Notes: generated from the sequence alone by a model not told the origin. A stretch of DNA of 64,000 nt from Halieaceae bacterium (GCA_902520195.1 CABYND010000005.1:1-64000), one strand, 5' to 3'. Counted from the stretch's first letter, positions 45,753 to 55,132 are shown. Numbers and translations: made by a program.

Positions 45753-48269
45753 CTAAAAACGATACTCCATTTTGAAGACGTAGTGCCGTGGAAGCTCTGG
45801 AAGCACAATCATAGATCCGAACAGATTGGGGAAATTTGATCGGAAATATAGCTCGTCAGACAGGTTTTTGCCTGTGAGTGTGAAACTCCACTGCTCAGTC
45901 TCGTACCCTATGCTCGCGTTGACGAGAGTGTAAGAAGGCAAAGTGATACTGTTAGAAAATCCGGATGGGACCGACTCGACGTCAGCGACGCTAGCGCTCA
46001 CATTTATGCCGTTGTCGAAGAGATAAGTTCCATAAACTGAAAAAATATTCTCTGGCATGCCGGCCCTTCTGCCCCCGCTTGCCGCTACGTTTACAGGGCC
46101 TCCAATCACTCCACCAATGTGTAACTCTGGGGGGATGTTAGGCAAGTCGTCGATGCCATAATGACTGTAACGGCTGCCGTTCTCTAGACTATTCAGGTTG
46201 ACCGCTTCAACGTCAGTGTACGTGGCACCAACAAATAGGGCGTCAGTGACGGCCCACCTCAACTCAAACTCTATCCCTTCAGTCCTTACTGACTGGTTGG
46301 TCACCGTCGATTGCGCAGAGAAATCAGTTCTTTCCTGTTCATAAAATGAAAGTGAGAAGTATAGGTTCTTATCTTTAAGTATTTGCCCTTTTACACCAAA
46401 CTCGGTGAGCTCGGAGGTATCAAATGCCTCGCCACTCATAATGTTGCTGACAGTAATTTCAGCTCCCTGGCCTGCAATGACGGTAGCTTGCTCTGACAAG
46501 GTGACGTAGGGGATTATGCCCGTGTCACCAATTTCGTAAGACGCGCTGAACGTCCAGGAGGTTCCATCAACGTCGTCACTCGCCGCTAAGTCGACACAAC
46601 TCCCGTCCACACAGGGGTTTTGCGCTCCGTTAGCAAGTAACAGCTTGTCCAGCGGCTGCATGCTCTCCATGTCGATAAAGTCATGTCGGGCACCAAACAT
46701 GACTGAAAATCCATTATTCCAAACAAGGTCTGCCATGAAACCGATGGCTACGTCGGTGTACTCACCAATGTAGTACTCCACGTAATCATCGTCGATACGC
46801 GTAGCTAACAACCGAGCATCGAGGGCGCCGCTGGGCATGGTTAGGTCTCGTCTATTGAAATACTCGTTTATCCAGTCGTCTGCGTGGGCAAAATCTGTAA
46901 ACCGAATTGAGGGGGATATCTGAACAGACGCAGTAAGGTTATTGAATTCCTTAGTGGTACCAAAGATGAGCTTTTCTTCGATGACATAACTATCGTGAAA
47001 TTGCGAAAAGCCATACGCGTTCTCATTCAGATTGTCATATTCTTCGTAAAAAAGTTTGTTCGTTATCGTCCACTCGCTTGCTGTTTCATACACGAGGTCA
47101 AAGTACAGAGTAGTTACTTCGTTCTCGAGTGTGTCGTCGGCTGCGATAAGGGTGACGCTAGGGTCCAGCGTTGTGGTACCAACATTTTCTAGCGCCATAG
47201 CGTCAAACTGCTCGGCAGATAAGAACTGATCATTGATTGTCTGACTGGAATTTGCAGTTAAGCCTCCGGTGCCGAAGTTCCACCAGGCGAAAGGGTTAAG
47301 ATCATCGACAAACCCATCATTATTTATATCGAATTCCTGGTGTGAGATCTTACCGTCACCATTAGTGTCTAACGGTTTGGCGGTGCCGGTAATGTAGGTA
47401 CCGTTGTCTACCAAATCTTGTGTGATTCGATTCCATCCCGCGTTCTGAGAGCCTTGGTAATCGTGGTACATGGCGCCGAACTGGATACGCAGGTTATCTG
47501 ACAGGTCTACTTCAAAGCTGGCTTGGATCAGAGTCTGCTCGACTCCTGGATGATTTACATAGTAAGAATCCGAGTTCTCCAACTCGCCATAGATGTAATA
47601 ACCCATTGGCTTTCCGAATAGCTCGCCCGGTCCACCAATTTCTGCTGTTAAGACACTTCGGTCCCAAGAGCCTCCAGAGTAGGAGATAGCGCCAGTCACG
47701 TCCTCGATAAACGCGCCGGTCTCCTCGACTCTCGCCGACTTAGGATTAAAGTTTAAGTATCCCCCGATTTTCGCCGGTCCATAAATTGGAGAAGCCGGGC
47801 CCCTGACAATGTCGACCCGATCCGAAGCGCCAATCGGCGTGGGGTAGTTGCCTGGGTTGTCCAACCGCCGCATTCCCCTAAAGTATGTTTCTCCGGGAGT
47901 TCCCCTTACGTCAAGCGCTCCAGCAACACCAAAAAAAGACTGGGTGAAGGAGCCAGGCGTAACAACTACCAACTCGTCGATATCGCTCATGTTGAAACGG
48001 TCCATCATCTCTTCACTGATGGTTGACGCACTTCGAGGTGTCTCGACGATAGACTTGTTGAAGCCAAATATCGAGTCTACGTTCTCGCCGGGAAGACTAT
48101 TCAGAGTGCCGGTTACTACAACTTCTTCGATCTCTGGATCTTGTGCGGAAGCTGTGAGTGGGAGTGCAGTCAGGGAAGACAGAAGCGCTGCAATCACCCA
48201 TCGAGTCCACGATGAGGCGGCCGCCGTTGTTACAGCATTTGCGGTAGCTGAAAATATATTTTGCATCAT
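45753..48269 (-). CDS. TonB-dependent receptor with EF-hand-like insertion
   Basis: Signal peptide; EIEEVVVTG, plug-domain VDIVRGPASPIYGPAKIGGYLNF, terminal aromatic YVFKMEYRF. Confidence 0.93.
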   Translation of the reverse strand: MMQNIFSATANAVTTAAASSWTRWVIAALLSSLTALPLTASAQDPEIEEVVVTGTLNSLPGENVDSIFGFNKSIVETPRSASTISEEMMDRFNMSDIDELVVVTPGSFTQSFFGVAGALDVRGTPGETYFRGMRRLDNPGNYPTPIGASDRVDIVRGPASPIYGPAKIGGYLNFNPKSARVEETGAFIEDVTGAISYSGGSWDRSVLTAEIGGPGELFGKPMGYYIYGELENSDSYYVNHPGVEQTLIQASFEVDLSDNLRIQFGAMYHDYQGSQNAGWNRITQDLVDNGTYITGTAKPLDTNGDGKISHQEFDINNDGFVDDLNPFAWWNFGTGGLTANSSQTINDQFLSAEQFDAMALENVGTTTLDPSVTLIAADDTLENEVTTLYFDLVYETASEWTITNKLFYEEYDNLNENAYGFSQFHDSYVIEEKLIFGTTKEFNNLTASVQISPSIRFTDFAHADDWINEYFNRRDLTMPSGALDARLLATRIDDDYVEYYIGEYTDVAIGFMADLVWNNGFSVMFGARHDFIDMESMQPLDKLLLANGAQNPCVDGSCVDLAASDDVDGTSWTFSASYEIGDTGIIPYVTLSEQATVIAGQGAEITVSNIMSGEAFDTSELTEFGVKGQILKDKNLYFSLSFYEQERTDFSAQSTVTNQSVRTEGIEFELRWAVTDALFVGATYTDVEAVNLNSLENGSRYSHYGIDDLPNIPPELHIGGVIGGPVNVAASGGRRAGMPENIFSVYGTYLFDNGINVSASVADVESVPSGFSNSITLPSYTLVNASIGYETEQWSFTLTGKNLSDELYFRSNFPNLFGSMIVLPELPRHYVFKMEYRF

Positions 48270-48287
48270 AAGGGCTCTCGTTACTTT

Positions 48288-48331
48288 TTGTTGACGGTTT
48301 TATACCCGCTTGTTGACGGTTTTATACCCGC
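48288..48331. repeat. perfect 22-bp tandem direct repeat (x2) just upstream of the TonB receptor gene
   Basis: TTGTTGACGGTTTTATACCCGC at 48288-48309 and 48310-48331. Confidence 0.9.
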
Positions 48332-48372
48332 CTGAGATGCGGGTGAGTTTCAATGAGTTACAACAATGACCT

Positions 48373-48388
48373 TGCAGAAAACGTGCCA
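48373..48388 (-). promoter_or_regulatory. predicted sigma54 promoter for TonB receptor 45753-48269
   Basis: Reverse strand TGGCACGTTTTCTGCA; GG-N10-GC spacing. Confidence 0.7.
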
Positions 48389-48549
48389 TTCAGTGCAATT
48401 TTCGATTGAGAATCCGCGAAAAAATGTGGAGCAGGCGTTAAGTGGAGAAAAACAAATGTTATTTTCAGCTAGTGCACTCTTTTTTCTCAGCGGTTTTTTT
48501 GAACATTCGTGCCGAGACAACCTTGCGCACCCGGCTGCCTCGAAAAAAA

Positions 48550-48566
48550 CGCACCGTGGTAGTGCA
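48550..48566. promoter_or_regulatory. predicted NtrC-like site between divergent sigma54 promoters
   Basis: CGCACCGTGGTAGTGCA; GCAC-N7-GTGC dyad. Confidence 0.45.
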
Positions 48567-48662
48567 GTAGAAGGCCCGAATCGGTGCATTTCTCAGCATT
48601 AGACCCCCCGGCAGATCTCGCAGTGTTGGTCCATTAACTCGACCACTAGGGGAATTTTTAAC

Positions 48663-48679
48663 TTGGCACGCTTCCTGCA
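48663..48679 (+). promoter_or_regulatory. predicted sigma54 promoter for 48849-51634 genes
   Basis: TTGGCACGCTTCCTGCA; GG-N10-GC spacing. Confidence 0.75.
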
Positions 48680-48848
48680 AGCGGATTTCCGCGGGAGCGC
48701 TGAAGAGGGGCGTTCGCTTACCAGAGTGTCGCAGACCTCATGGCTAGTAGCCTAGAGGCTCTCGCTAAGATGCACGCATTTGCACTCCGTTCGCTGAAGG
48801 TTGAGGCCAAACTCCATATGATTACGTTTGTTCCGAGGTGAACAGTAA

Positions 48849-49994
48849 ATGACAAAGAACATAAAGATCCCACAGTCGCGCTACGTTCGACTCGTTTCTA
48901 TCTTATTGTATACCTTGTTTTTTACTTGCTTGAGTTCATGCGGTGTTGAGGATACTTCGCACGCCGCTGAACTACCGAATCCTCAATCGCAGCTCCCAGT
49001 CAAGATCGTCCTTGTGACGATGTTTGAGATTGGTGATGACCTTGGCGACGCGCCGGGAGAATTTCAGTTTTGGAGAGAGCGACGCAATCTTTATCAGAAA
49101 ATCGACTTTCCACATTCCCATCACGACCTTTTTTACAACCCTAACAGTCAAATTTTGGGACTGGTTACGGGCATAGGTACTGCGAAGGCTGCCAGTGCGA
49201 CGATGGCCCTAGGCCTTGACGATCGCTTCAACCTCTCAAAGGCCTATTGGCTGGTTGCAGGCATCGCTGGTATTGATCCTGAGGACGCTTCTATTGGCTC
49301 TGTGGTTTGGTCATCAGTTTTAGTTGATGGAGATCTAGGTTACGAGATTGACAGCCGCGAGATGCCAAGGGATTGGAGCACCGGGTATTTTTCTTTTAAG
49401 ACGAAGGAACCTTTTGCACAACCACGACCTGAGCTTCCTATGGGTGAGGTTTTCACAACTAATACTGGATTGCGAGACTGGGCTTTTGAGTTGACGAAAA
49501 ACCTTGAGCTGATGGACAGCTCCGAGTTTCAAGCGCTGCGGGAGGCCTATGTGGATCACCCTGCCGCGCTGAGACCGCCGTTTGTGTTAACGGGCGGTCA
49601 TCTGGCGGCGATGACCTATTGGCATGGCGCCCTTAAAAATGCGTGGGCGAATGAGCTGGTTAGATATTGGTCAGATGGCGAGGCTAACTTCGTAACTTCT
49701 GCGATGGAGGAAACTGGCACTTTCCAGTCTATTACTTACCTTGACAATGCAGGGTTGGTGGACAAAACGCGGTTCCTGGTGCTTAGAGGAGGAAGCAATT
49801 TCACTATGCAACCACCGACACTTACAGCCGCACAAAGCCTTCTAAGGGAATCGGATGGATATGCGGGGTTAGAGGCGTCTCTGGAAAACGTCTACCTTGC
49901 AGGGTCAGTTGTTATAGATGAGCTCCTGACTGGATGGGATCAGTACTCCGAGAATGTCCCTACAGCTGAGGGGCTTCCGGAGAACGCGGAATAA
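48849..49994 (+). CDS. purine nucleoside permease (NUP, PNP-fold) family protein, predicted lipoprotein
   Basis: Lipobox-like FTCLSSCG; VKIVLVTMFEIGDDLGDAPGEFQFW, GLVTGIGTAKAASATMALGLDDRFNLSKAYWLVAGIAGIDPE, MEETGT. Confidence 0.85.
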   Translation: MTKNIKIPQSRYVRLVSILLYTLFFTCLSSCGVEDTSHAAELPNPQSQLPVKIVLVTMFEIGDDLGDAPGEFQFWRERRNLYQKIDFPHSHHDLFYNPNSQILGLVTGIGTAKAASATMALGLDDRFNLSKAYWLVAGIAGIDPEDASIGSVVWSSVLVDGDLGYEIDSREMPRDWSTGYFSFKTKEPFAQPRPELPMGEVFTTNTGLRDWAFELTKNLELMDSSEFQALREAYVDHPAALRPPFVLTGGHLAAMTYWHGALKNAWANELVRYWSDGEANFVTSAMEETGTFQSITYLDNAGLVDKTRFLVLRGGSNFTMQPPTLTAAQSLLRESDGYAGLEASLENVYLAGSVVIDELLTGWDQYSENVPTAEGLPENAE

Positions 49995-51634
49995 TGGGCG
50001 GCAATGCTGAGAGTGCGACACGGAAACTAGTTAGGTTTTGTCGCGCTCGAGGATCTCGGAGTGCTTTGCGCGCGTCAGCTAGGTGGACAAATTTTGTCAT
50101 GCTGTCGCTGATCCTCTCTCCGGCATTAGCAAAGTCTGCGGATAATTTGAATTTCAGTGTTTCAGTGCTGTTCGAGGAAATTAAAGCAAAGCCTGTGGAG
50201 CTTAGGCATTTTTTGCAAAACTTTCCCAAGGGCGGCGATCTACACAGCCACCTCTCTGGTGCAGTTTACGCAGAGTCATATCTTGCAATCGCTTTAGAGC
50301 GCGATCTGTGTGTGAGCCTGGAGAGCAAAATATTGTTAAAGCCACCTTGCGATCCAGTAAAAAGCCCATTACTGCGATCAGTCCTAGACAATAAGGATGA
50401 ATTCGGCTTCGAAAACTTCAATCATCTAGTAAATGCGTTGTCCACTCGATATTACAGGCTGCAGTCTGTATCAGGGCGAGATCAATTCTTCTCAACTTTC
50501 CAAAGATTTTTCCAGGCTCTCGATGGAAGCAGAGGCGACATGCTTGCGGAAGTGGTCGCAAGGGCCGGCAGACAAAAAATCCTATATCTTGAGTTGATGC
50601 AAAGCCTGGGTATGTTTGAGGTAGCGCAAAAAGCTAGGTCACATGGTGATATAGACGCGCCTTTCGGTTCGAGAATTGACCACTCAATGATAGACGCTGA
50701 AGTCGTAAAGGTTGTTAAGCGGCTCGATAAAATTGAGGCACGAAGTGACGCATTACTTGGCTGCGGCAGTAGCTCTGCTGAACAAAGACAGGGGTGCTCG
50801 GTTGAGGTCAGATACCTCGCTCAGGTGATCAGAGAGCTATCGCCTATTGAGGTATACGCACAGGCTCTTTTGGCTTTTAAATTGATCGAATCAGACGACC
50901 GCGTGGTTGGCCTTAATTTTGTGGCTCCGGAAGACAGCCCCGTTGCCTTGCGTGACTACAAGCTCCACATGAAATGGATAGCTGAGTTGAATAAGAATTT
51001 TCCTGCGGCCGAGGCAGGAGTCTCGTTGCATGCCGGCGAGCTTACTTTGGGGCTAGTTCCGCCGCGTCACTTAGGTTGGCATATAAGGGAGGCCGTCATG
51101 GTGGCGGGAGCGGATCGTATCGGTCACGGAATCGATATTTCCCATGACGAGCAGATGTACGAGACGCTGACTTACATGGCCAAAAACAAAATCGCAGTGG
51201 AAATAAATTTAACCAGTAATGAAGTAATCTTGGGCGTCCAGGGTGAGGACCATCCGTTTACCACGTATAAGGCCAACGGTGTGCCTCTTACAATCTCTAC
51301 CGATGATGAGGGAGTATCCAGAACAGACTTGACGAACGAATATTACCGTTTGGTGAAGACTTATGATATTGACTACGCGACTCTGGTGTCGCTCTCTAGA
51401 AACTCCCTTCAGTACAGTTTTTTACCCGGCGCATCCCTGTTCGAAGATACGTACACTGGCCGAAAGACTGAGGAGTGTCGACAAATTGCGGATTCAAAGT
51501 CTTCAAAGCCGATAGACTCTTGCGCCGAATTCCTATCAGGCAGCTATAAGGCGTCGTTACAATGGGAGCTAGAGCAAAATTTTTCTTCGTTCGAGGCCTA
51601 CATCAAAAGTCAGTTTGATATGTTGAACCCTTAA
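49994..51634 (+). CDS. adenosine deaminase family protein, predicted exported
   Basis: FPKGGDLHSHLSGAVYAESYL, SLHAGELTLGLVPP, DRIGHGIDISHD, VEINLTSNEVILGV, STDDEGVSRTDLTNEYY; internal signal-like MLSLILSPALAKSA. Confidence 0.9.
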   Translation: MGGNAESATRKLVRFCRARGSRSALRASARWTNFVMLSLILSPALAKSADNLNFSVSVLFEEIKAKPVELRHFLQNFPKGGDLHSHLSGAVYAESYLAIALERDLCVSLESKILLKPPCDPVKSPLLRSVLDNKDEFGFENFNHLVNALSTRYYRLQSVSGRDQFFSTFQRFFQALDGSRGDMLAEVVARAGRQKILYLELMQSLGMFEVAQKARSHGDIDAPFGSRIDHSMIDAEVVKVVKRLDKIEARSDALLGCGSSSAEQRQGCSVEVRYLAQVIRELSPIEVYAQALLAFKLIESDDRVVGLNFVAPEDSPVALRDYKLHMKWIAELNKNFPAAEAGVSLHAGELTLGLVPPRHLGWHIREAVMVAGADRIGHGIDISHDEQMYETLTYMAKNKIAVEINLTSNEVILGVQGEDHPFTTYKANGVPLTISTDDEGVSRTDLTNEYYRLVKTYDIDYATLVSLSRNSLQYSFLPGASLFEDTYTGRKTEECRQIADSKSSKPIDSCAEFLSGSYKASLQWELEQNFSSFEAYIKSQFDMLNP

Positions 51635-51859
51635 AAAGAGAAGGGCCCTCAGAGAACGCAAATCGAGATGTAGATTTGAAGGTTCTAACCCCTACAAACA
51701 TGCAGCTTGAGCACAAGGCGAGTAACCCCCAAATTAGACTGACACTCTTTTCCGCAAATTTTTTCTCAATCAGAGCCTTTTCAGACTAGTGTTTTGACGC
51801 CGCCATCTGTATATCTATCGAATGGAAAGCGTGCCCTTAGCGAAGGATATCTCGATACG

Positions 51860-52438
51860 ATGAGTAACAAGGTATACCTCTCGGCCGACAAGCTGTTACA
51901 TGACTCATTTCGTCTGGCTGGGCGTGTCTTTGCAAGCGGGTTTGCGCCAACAGTGATTATCGCGATATGGCGCGGAGGCGCGCCTATTGGTATCGCTGTC
52001 CAAGAGTTTCTTGCCTACTGTGGGATTGAGACCGACCATATCGCCATCCGCACTTCGTCCTACGGCCCAGGCATCGACGAGAGACTTGGTGGAATTCGGG
52101 TCCACGGCCTCAATTATCTGGTCAAAAACGTCACGGCTGAGGACAAGCTTTTGATTGTGGACGACGTGTTTGACACTGGACGTACTGTGGATGCGGTTAT
52201 TCACAGACTGTCCGAGTTGGCGCGCCTGAATACCCCCACTGAAATTCGCATAGCAGTGCCGTACTACAAACCTACTAGGCGGGAGGTTGATCGTGTACCC
52301 GAATATTTTCTCGAAGAAACCGATGCTTGGCTGATGTACCCGCATTCATTGGAAGGGCTTACTGTTGACGAAATTAGGGAGCATCGGCCAGCTTTGTTTG
52401 ACATTATCAAGGAGCGGCTGCCAGCACGCGCCCCTTGA
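51860..52438 (+). CDS. purine phosphoribosyltransferase, paralogous to 29856-30449
   Basis: VIIAIWRGGAPIGIAVQEFL, LLIVDDVFDTGRTVDAVI, VPYYKPTRREVDRVPEYFL. Confidence 0.87.
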   Translation: MSNKVYLSADKLLHDSFRLAGRVFASGFAPTVIIAIWRGGAPIGIAVQEFLAYCGIETDHIAIRTSSYGPGIDERLGGIRVHGLNYLVKNVTAEDKLLIVDDVFDTGRTVDAVIHRLSELARLNTPTEIRIAVPYYKPTRREVDRVPEYFLEETDAWLMYPHSLEGLTVDEIREHRPALFDIIKERLPARAP

Positions 52439-52497
52439 CTGACCATCTCCCGACTCTGTGTGCACTCAGGACAACACTAGCCTTCGCTCGCTCTAGT

Positions 52498-54774
52498 CTA
52501 AAAATCAATGCCCACTCTGGCCATTAGCACTCGCGGTGGAATGAATTGGTCACCAGTGGCGCCTACTCCAAATACATCAGTGAATCTGGCGTTTACACCG
52601 TCCTCGTCCGTCAGATTTTTCGCTATAAGCTCTAATCGCCAGTTGCTGTCAGAGGGTAGAATTCTTATCACGAGATCCAAAGTGTCGTAGCTGTCTACGT
52701 CGTCCGTCAGAGGGTTGTTAAACATTCGGTGTTTAAAATCTCCCCGATGTGTATAACTGAGGGTGCCGCCGATATCTCCAAAACCATCAATGCTTTTGTT
52801 GTAGGACAGGGCGAGATTCGCAGTAAAACTCGGAGTTTTTGGTAATTCGTTGCCTTCAACATCCGCTATCGCCTCAGCTCTGGCCATTTGAATTTCTGGA
52901 CCGAACTGAAAGACTCCCTGCGCGAGCAAAGCATTGGTTGCTGCATCTGACGCTACGTTGTCAATAGCAAGATGGCTCGCGGTTATTTCAGTCTCCAGTA
53001 ATGCAATTCTTGCATCGAAAACCAGCGAGTCGGTGAGAAACGCCCCAAGTTCGATCTCCGCCCCATAGATTTCCGATTCAGGAACATTGCCTACACCACC
53101 TTGGAACAATTCAGGGTCAGTGGCTTGATATTGTAAGTTGTCATACTCGTAAAAGAACATGGCGCCATTTAATCGGACCCTGCCGTCCGCAAGGTCGGTT
53201 TTGAGCCCGACCTCGTAAGCATCAATGGTCTCTTCCTCAAAAACAGGCAACACCACTATGGGGGCGATCACATCCTCCCTGCCGAAAGTGAGATTCGAGC
53301 CTCCCGGCTTGAATCCGCGTGTGTACGACGCGTATGCCATCGAAGCGTCGGATAGATCCATCTCGAAAGCTAGACGGCCTGTCACCTTCTCGGACTCAAT
53401 TTCCAGAATATCAGTGCCGCCCCTTCCGAAAAAGTTTGTTACGGAACTGTAAACCTCGTCCTCGGTGTACCGAAGGCCAGCAACAAGTCTAGAGCTGTCT
53501 GTCAAGCTCCAAGTGCCTTGTCCGTATATCGACATGGATTCCCGCTCTGGTTTTGAGTCAGATATGAAGCCCACCTCGCCACCATAGAACAGGACCTCTT
53601 CGACGACGATAGGGGCAAAGGCGCCGTCGAAGTTAAAATCTAAACGTTCTCTAATAAGAATGTCGACTTCGGTATCCAGATAGAAAATCCCGGCGACCCA
53701 ATCAAGCTTGCCAAAGGCTGGCTCATTCGAAATCAGGTTGAATTCCTGTGTCGTAGTTTTTTGTTCGTTTATTTCAGGATCGAAGTAGCTTTGAAGCAGG
53801 AAAAACGGAGGAAGTGTCCTGTAATCATGCCGATCATTGTCTCGTTGGATCGAAATTTCGTCATTTTGATAACTGGTTAGTGACTTGAGCGTAGCTCCTC
53901 CCAAGTCCCATTCGAGGGTAAGGCTATATAATTGAGATTCGAGGTCGTAGCTGGAGAGCGAATCTTGTGCAAGGTTCCTGGCACCAGGCGTAGGATCGAA
54001 AATGCCTTTTTGGGCCTGACCGTTCACGTCCTCCTCGAAGTGTTGCGCGGTGAAAGTGGCAGAGAAAGTGTCGCTAGGCTGAAATAGCAGTTTAAAACGC
54101 GCTGAAATGCTGTCGGCATCATCCAAGTCTTGTCCATTACCGACATTGTCCGAAAAACCATCATGCTGGTGTTTCATCACCGATACCCGCGCTGCGACGG
54201 TGTCGGACATGGGAATGTTCATCGCTGCTCTAGCTCTAATTAAGCTGTACTCACCCAGTGCCAAATCCGCGGTACCGTAAAAATCGTCGAAGGTGGGTGC
54301 TTTTGTGATGACATTGATGCCTCCTCCCGTCGAATTCTGGCCAAACAGCGTGCCCTGAGGCCCCCTTAAAACCTCTACACGCTCTAAATCTAGGAAGTCG
54401 GTTTGCAGTGCGAAGGGTGATGCTACGTAGACGCCGTCTAGGTGATAAGAGACAGAGGGGTTAGCTATCGCGTTTTGGTTGGCTTCGTTTCCAATACCGC
54501 GGATAGTGATGACCGTTTTGAAGCCTTCGTTTTTGGCCACATTGACGCCTGGTGCAATCGCGCTCAAATCTACAAAGGAGCTTAATTGTCGGTTCTCGAC
54601 GTCTTCGGCACTGAGCGCAGTAACCGCCTGTGACAGATCCTGCAGGCTTTCAGTTCGTTTCTCTGCAGTTACCAATACCTCCTCAAAAATGGGCGCTTGT
54701 TGTGCCCAGGTGCCGCATGTCAGCGAACCCATAAATAGGCCTAAAGCCGCAGTTGGATAGCGTAAGTTCGACAT
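52498..54774 (-). CDS. TonB-dependent receptor
   Basis: IFEEVLVTAEKRTESLQDLSQAVTALSAEDVE, VEVLRGPQGTLFGQNSTGGGINVITKAP, C-terminal MARVGIDF. Confidence 0.95.
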   Translation of the reverse strand: MSNLRYPTAALGLFMGSLTCGTWAQQAPIFEEVLVTAEKRTESLQDLSQAVTALSAEDVENRQLSSFVDLSAIAPGVNVAKNEGFKTVITIRGIGNEANQNAIANPSVSYHLDGVYVASPFALQTDFLDLERVEVLRGPQGTLFGQNSTGGGINVITKAPTFDDFYGTADLALGEYSLIRARAAMNIPMSDTVAARVSVMKHQHDGFSDNVGNGQDLDDADSISARFKLLFQPSDTFSATFTAQHFEEDVNGQAQKGIFDPTPGARNLAQDSLSSYDLESQLYSLTLEWDLGGATLKSLTSYQNDEISIQRDNDRHDYRTLPPFFLLQSYFDPEINEQKTTTQEFNLISNEPAFGKLDWVAGIFYLDTEVDILIRERLDFNFDGAFAPIVVEEVLFYGGEVGFISDSKPERESMSIYGQGTWSLTDSSRLVAGLRYTEDEVYSSVTNFFGRGGTDILEIESEKVTGRLAFEMDLSDASMAYASYTRGFKPGGSNLTFGREDVIAPIVVLPVFEEETIDAYEVGLKTDLADGRVRLNGAMFFYEYDNLQYQATDPELFQGGVGNVPESEIYGAEIELGAFLTDSLVFDARIALLETEITASHLAIDNVASDAATNALLAQGVFQFGPEIQMARAEAIADVEGNELPKTPSFTANLALSYNKSIDGFGDIGGTLSYTHRGDFKHRMFNNPLTDDVDSYDTLDLVIRILPSDSNWRLELIAKNLTDEDGVNARFTDVFGVGATGDQFIPPRVLMARVGIDF

Positions 54775-54825
54775 CTCAAATCTCCAGAAGGTGTTTTGGT
54801 GGGCTGTTGATCATTCGATAAGCAC

Positions 54826-54843
54826 TTGCAATCTGCGTGCCAA
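54826..54843 (-). promoter_or_regulatory. predicted sigma54 promoter for TonB receptor 52498-54774
   Basis: Reverse strand TTGGCACGCAGATTGCAA, near-perfect match to TTGGCACG-N4-TTGCA. Confidence 0.85.
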
Positions 54844-54938
54844 CTGCACACTTGCGCCCAGTATCCAAAGAGCTACGGGATTTATTCTGAGGGCGACTTA
54901 AATGGACCTCACAGATGTCCTTAATCCTGAGCTGTTTT

Positions 54939-54955
54939 TGCACTGAAATGGTGCG
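54939..54955. promoter_or_regulatory. predicted NtrC-like site 1
   Basis: TGCACTGAAATGGTGCG; GCAC-N7-GTGC. Confidence 0.65.
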
Positions 54956-54970
54956 ATTCGGCACATTTTT

Positions 54971-54987
54971 TGCTCTTAATTGGTGCG
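54971..54987. promoter_or_regulatory. predicted NtrC-like site 2
   Basis: TGCTCTTAATTGGTGCG; one mismatch from GCAC-N7-GTGC; exactly 32 bp from site 1. Confidence 0.55.
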
Positions 54988-55132
54988 AGATAGTTTTAAA
55001 TGAAGCTCAGCTCGGTAGGGCTGGGTTTAACTCATTAGTCTCAGACACCTCAGATTAACCAACATTAAAGGGCAGCTTGAAAGGGCATTTGGCGGACTTT
55101 TGCTTCTCGCAAAATTTTTTAGGAAAAAGGTA

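Noticed and set aside
54957-54975. Forward-strand GGCACATTTTTTGC as a third sigma54 promoter
   Set aside because: Spacing fits GG-N10-GC, but it lies between the two NtrC-like sites and has no plus-strand gene directly downstream; probably incidental.
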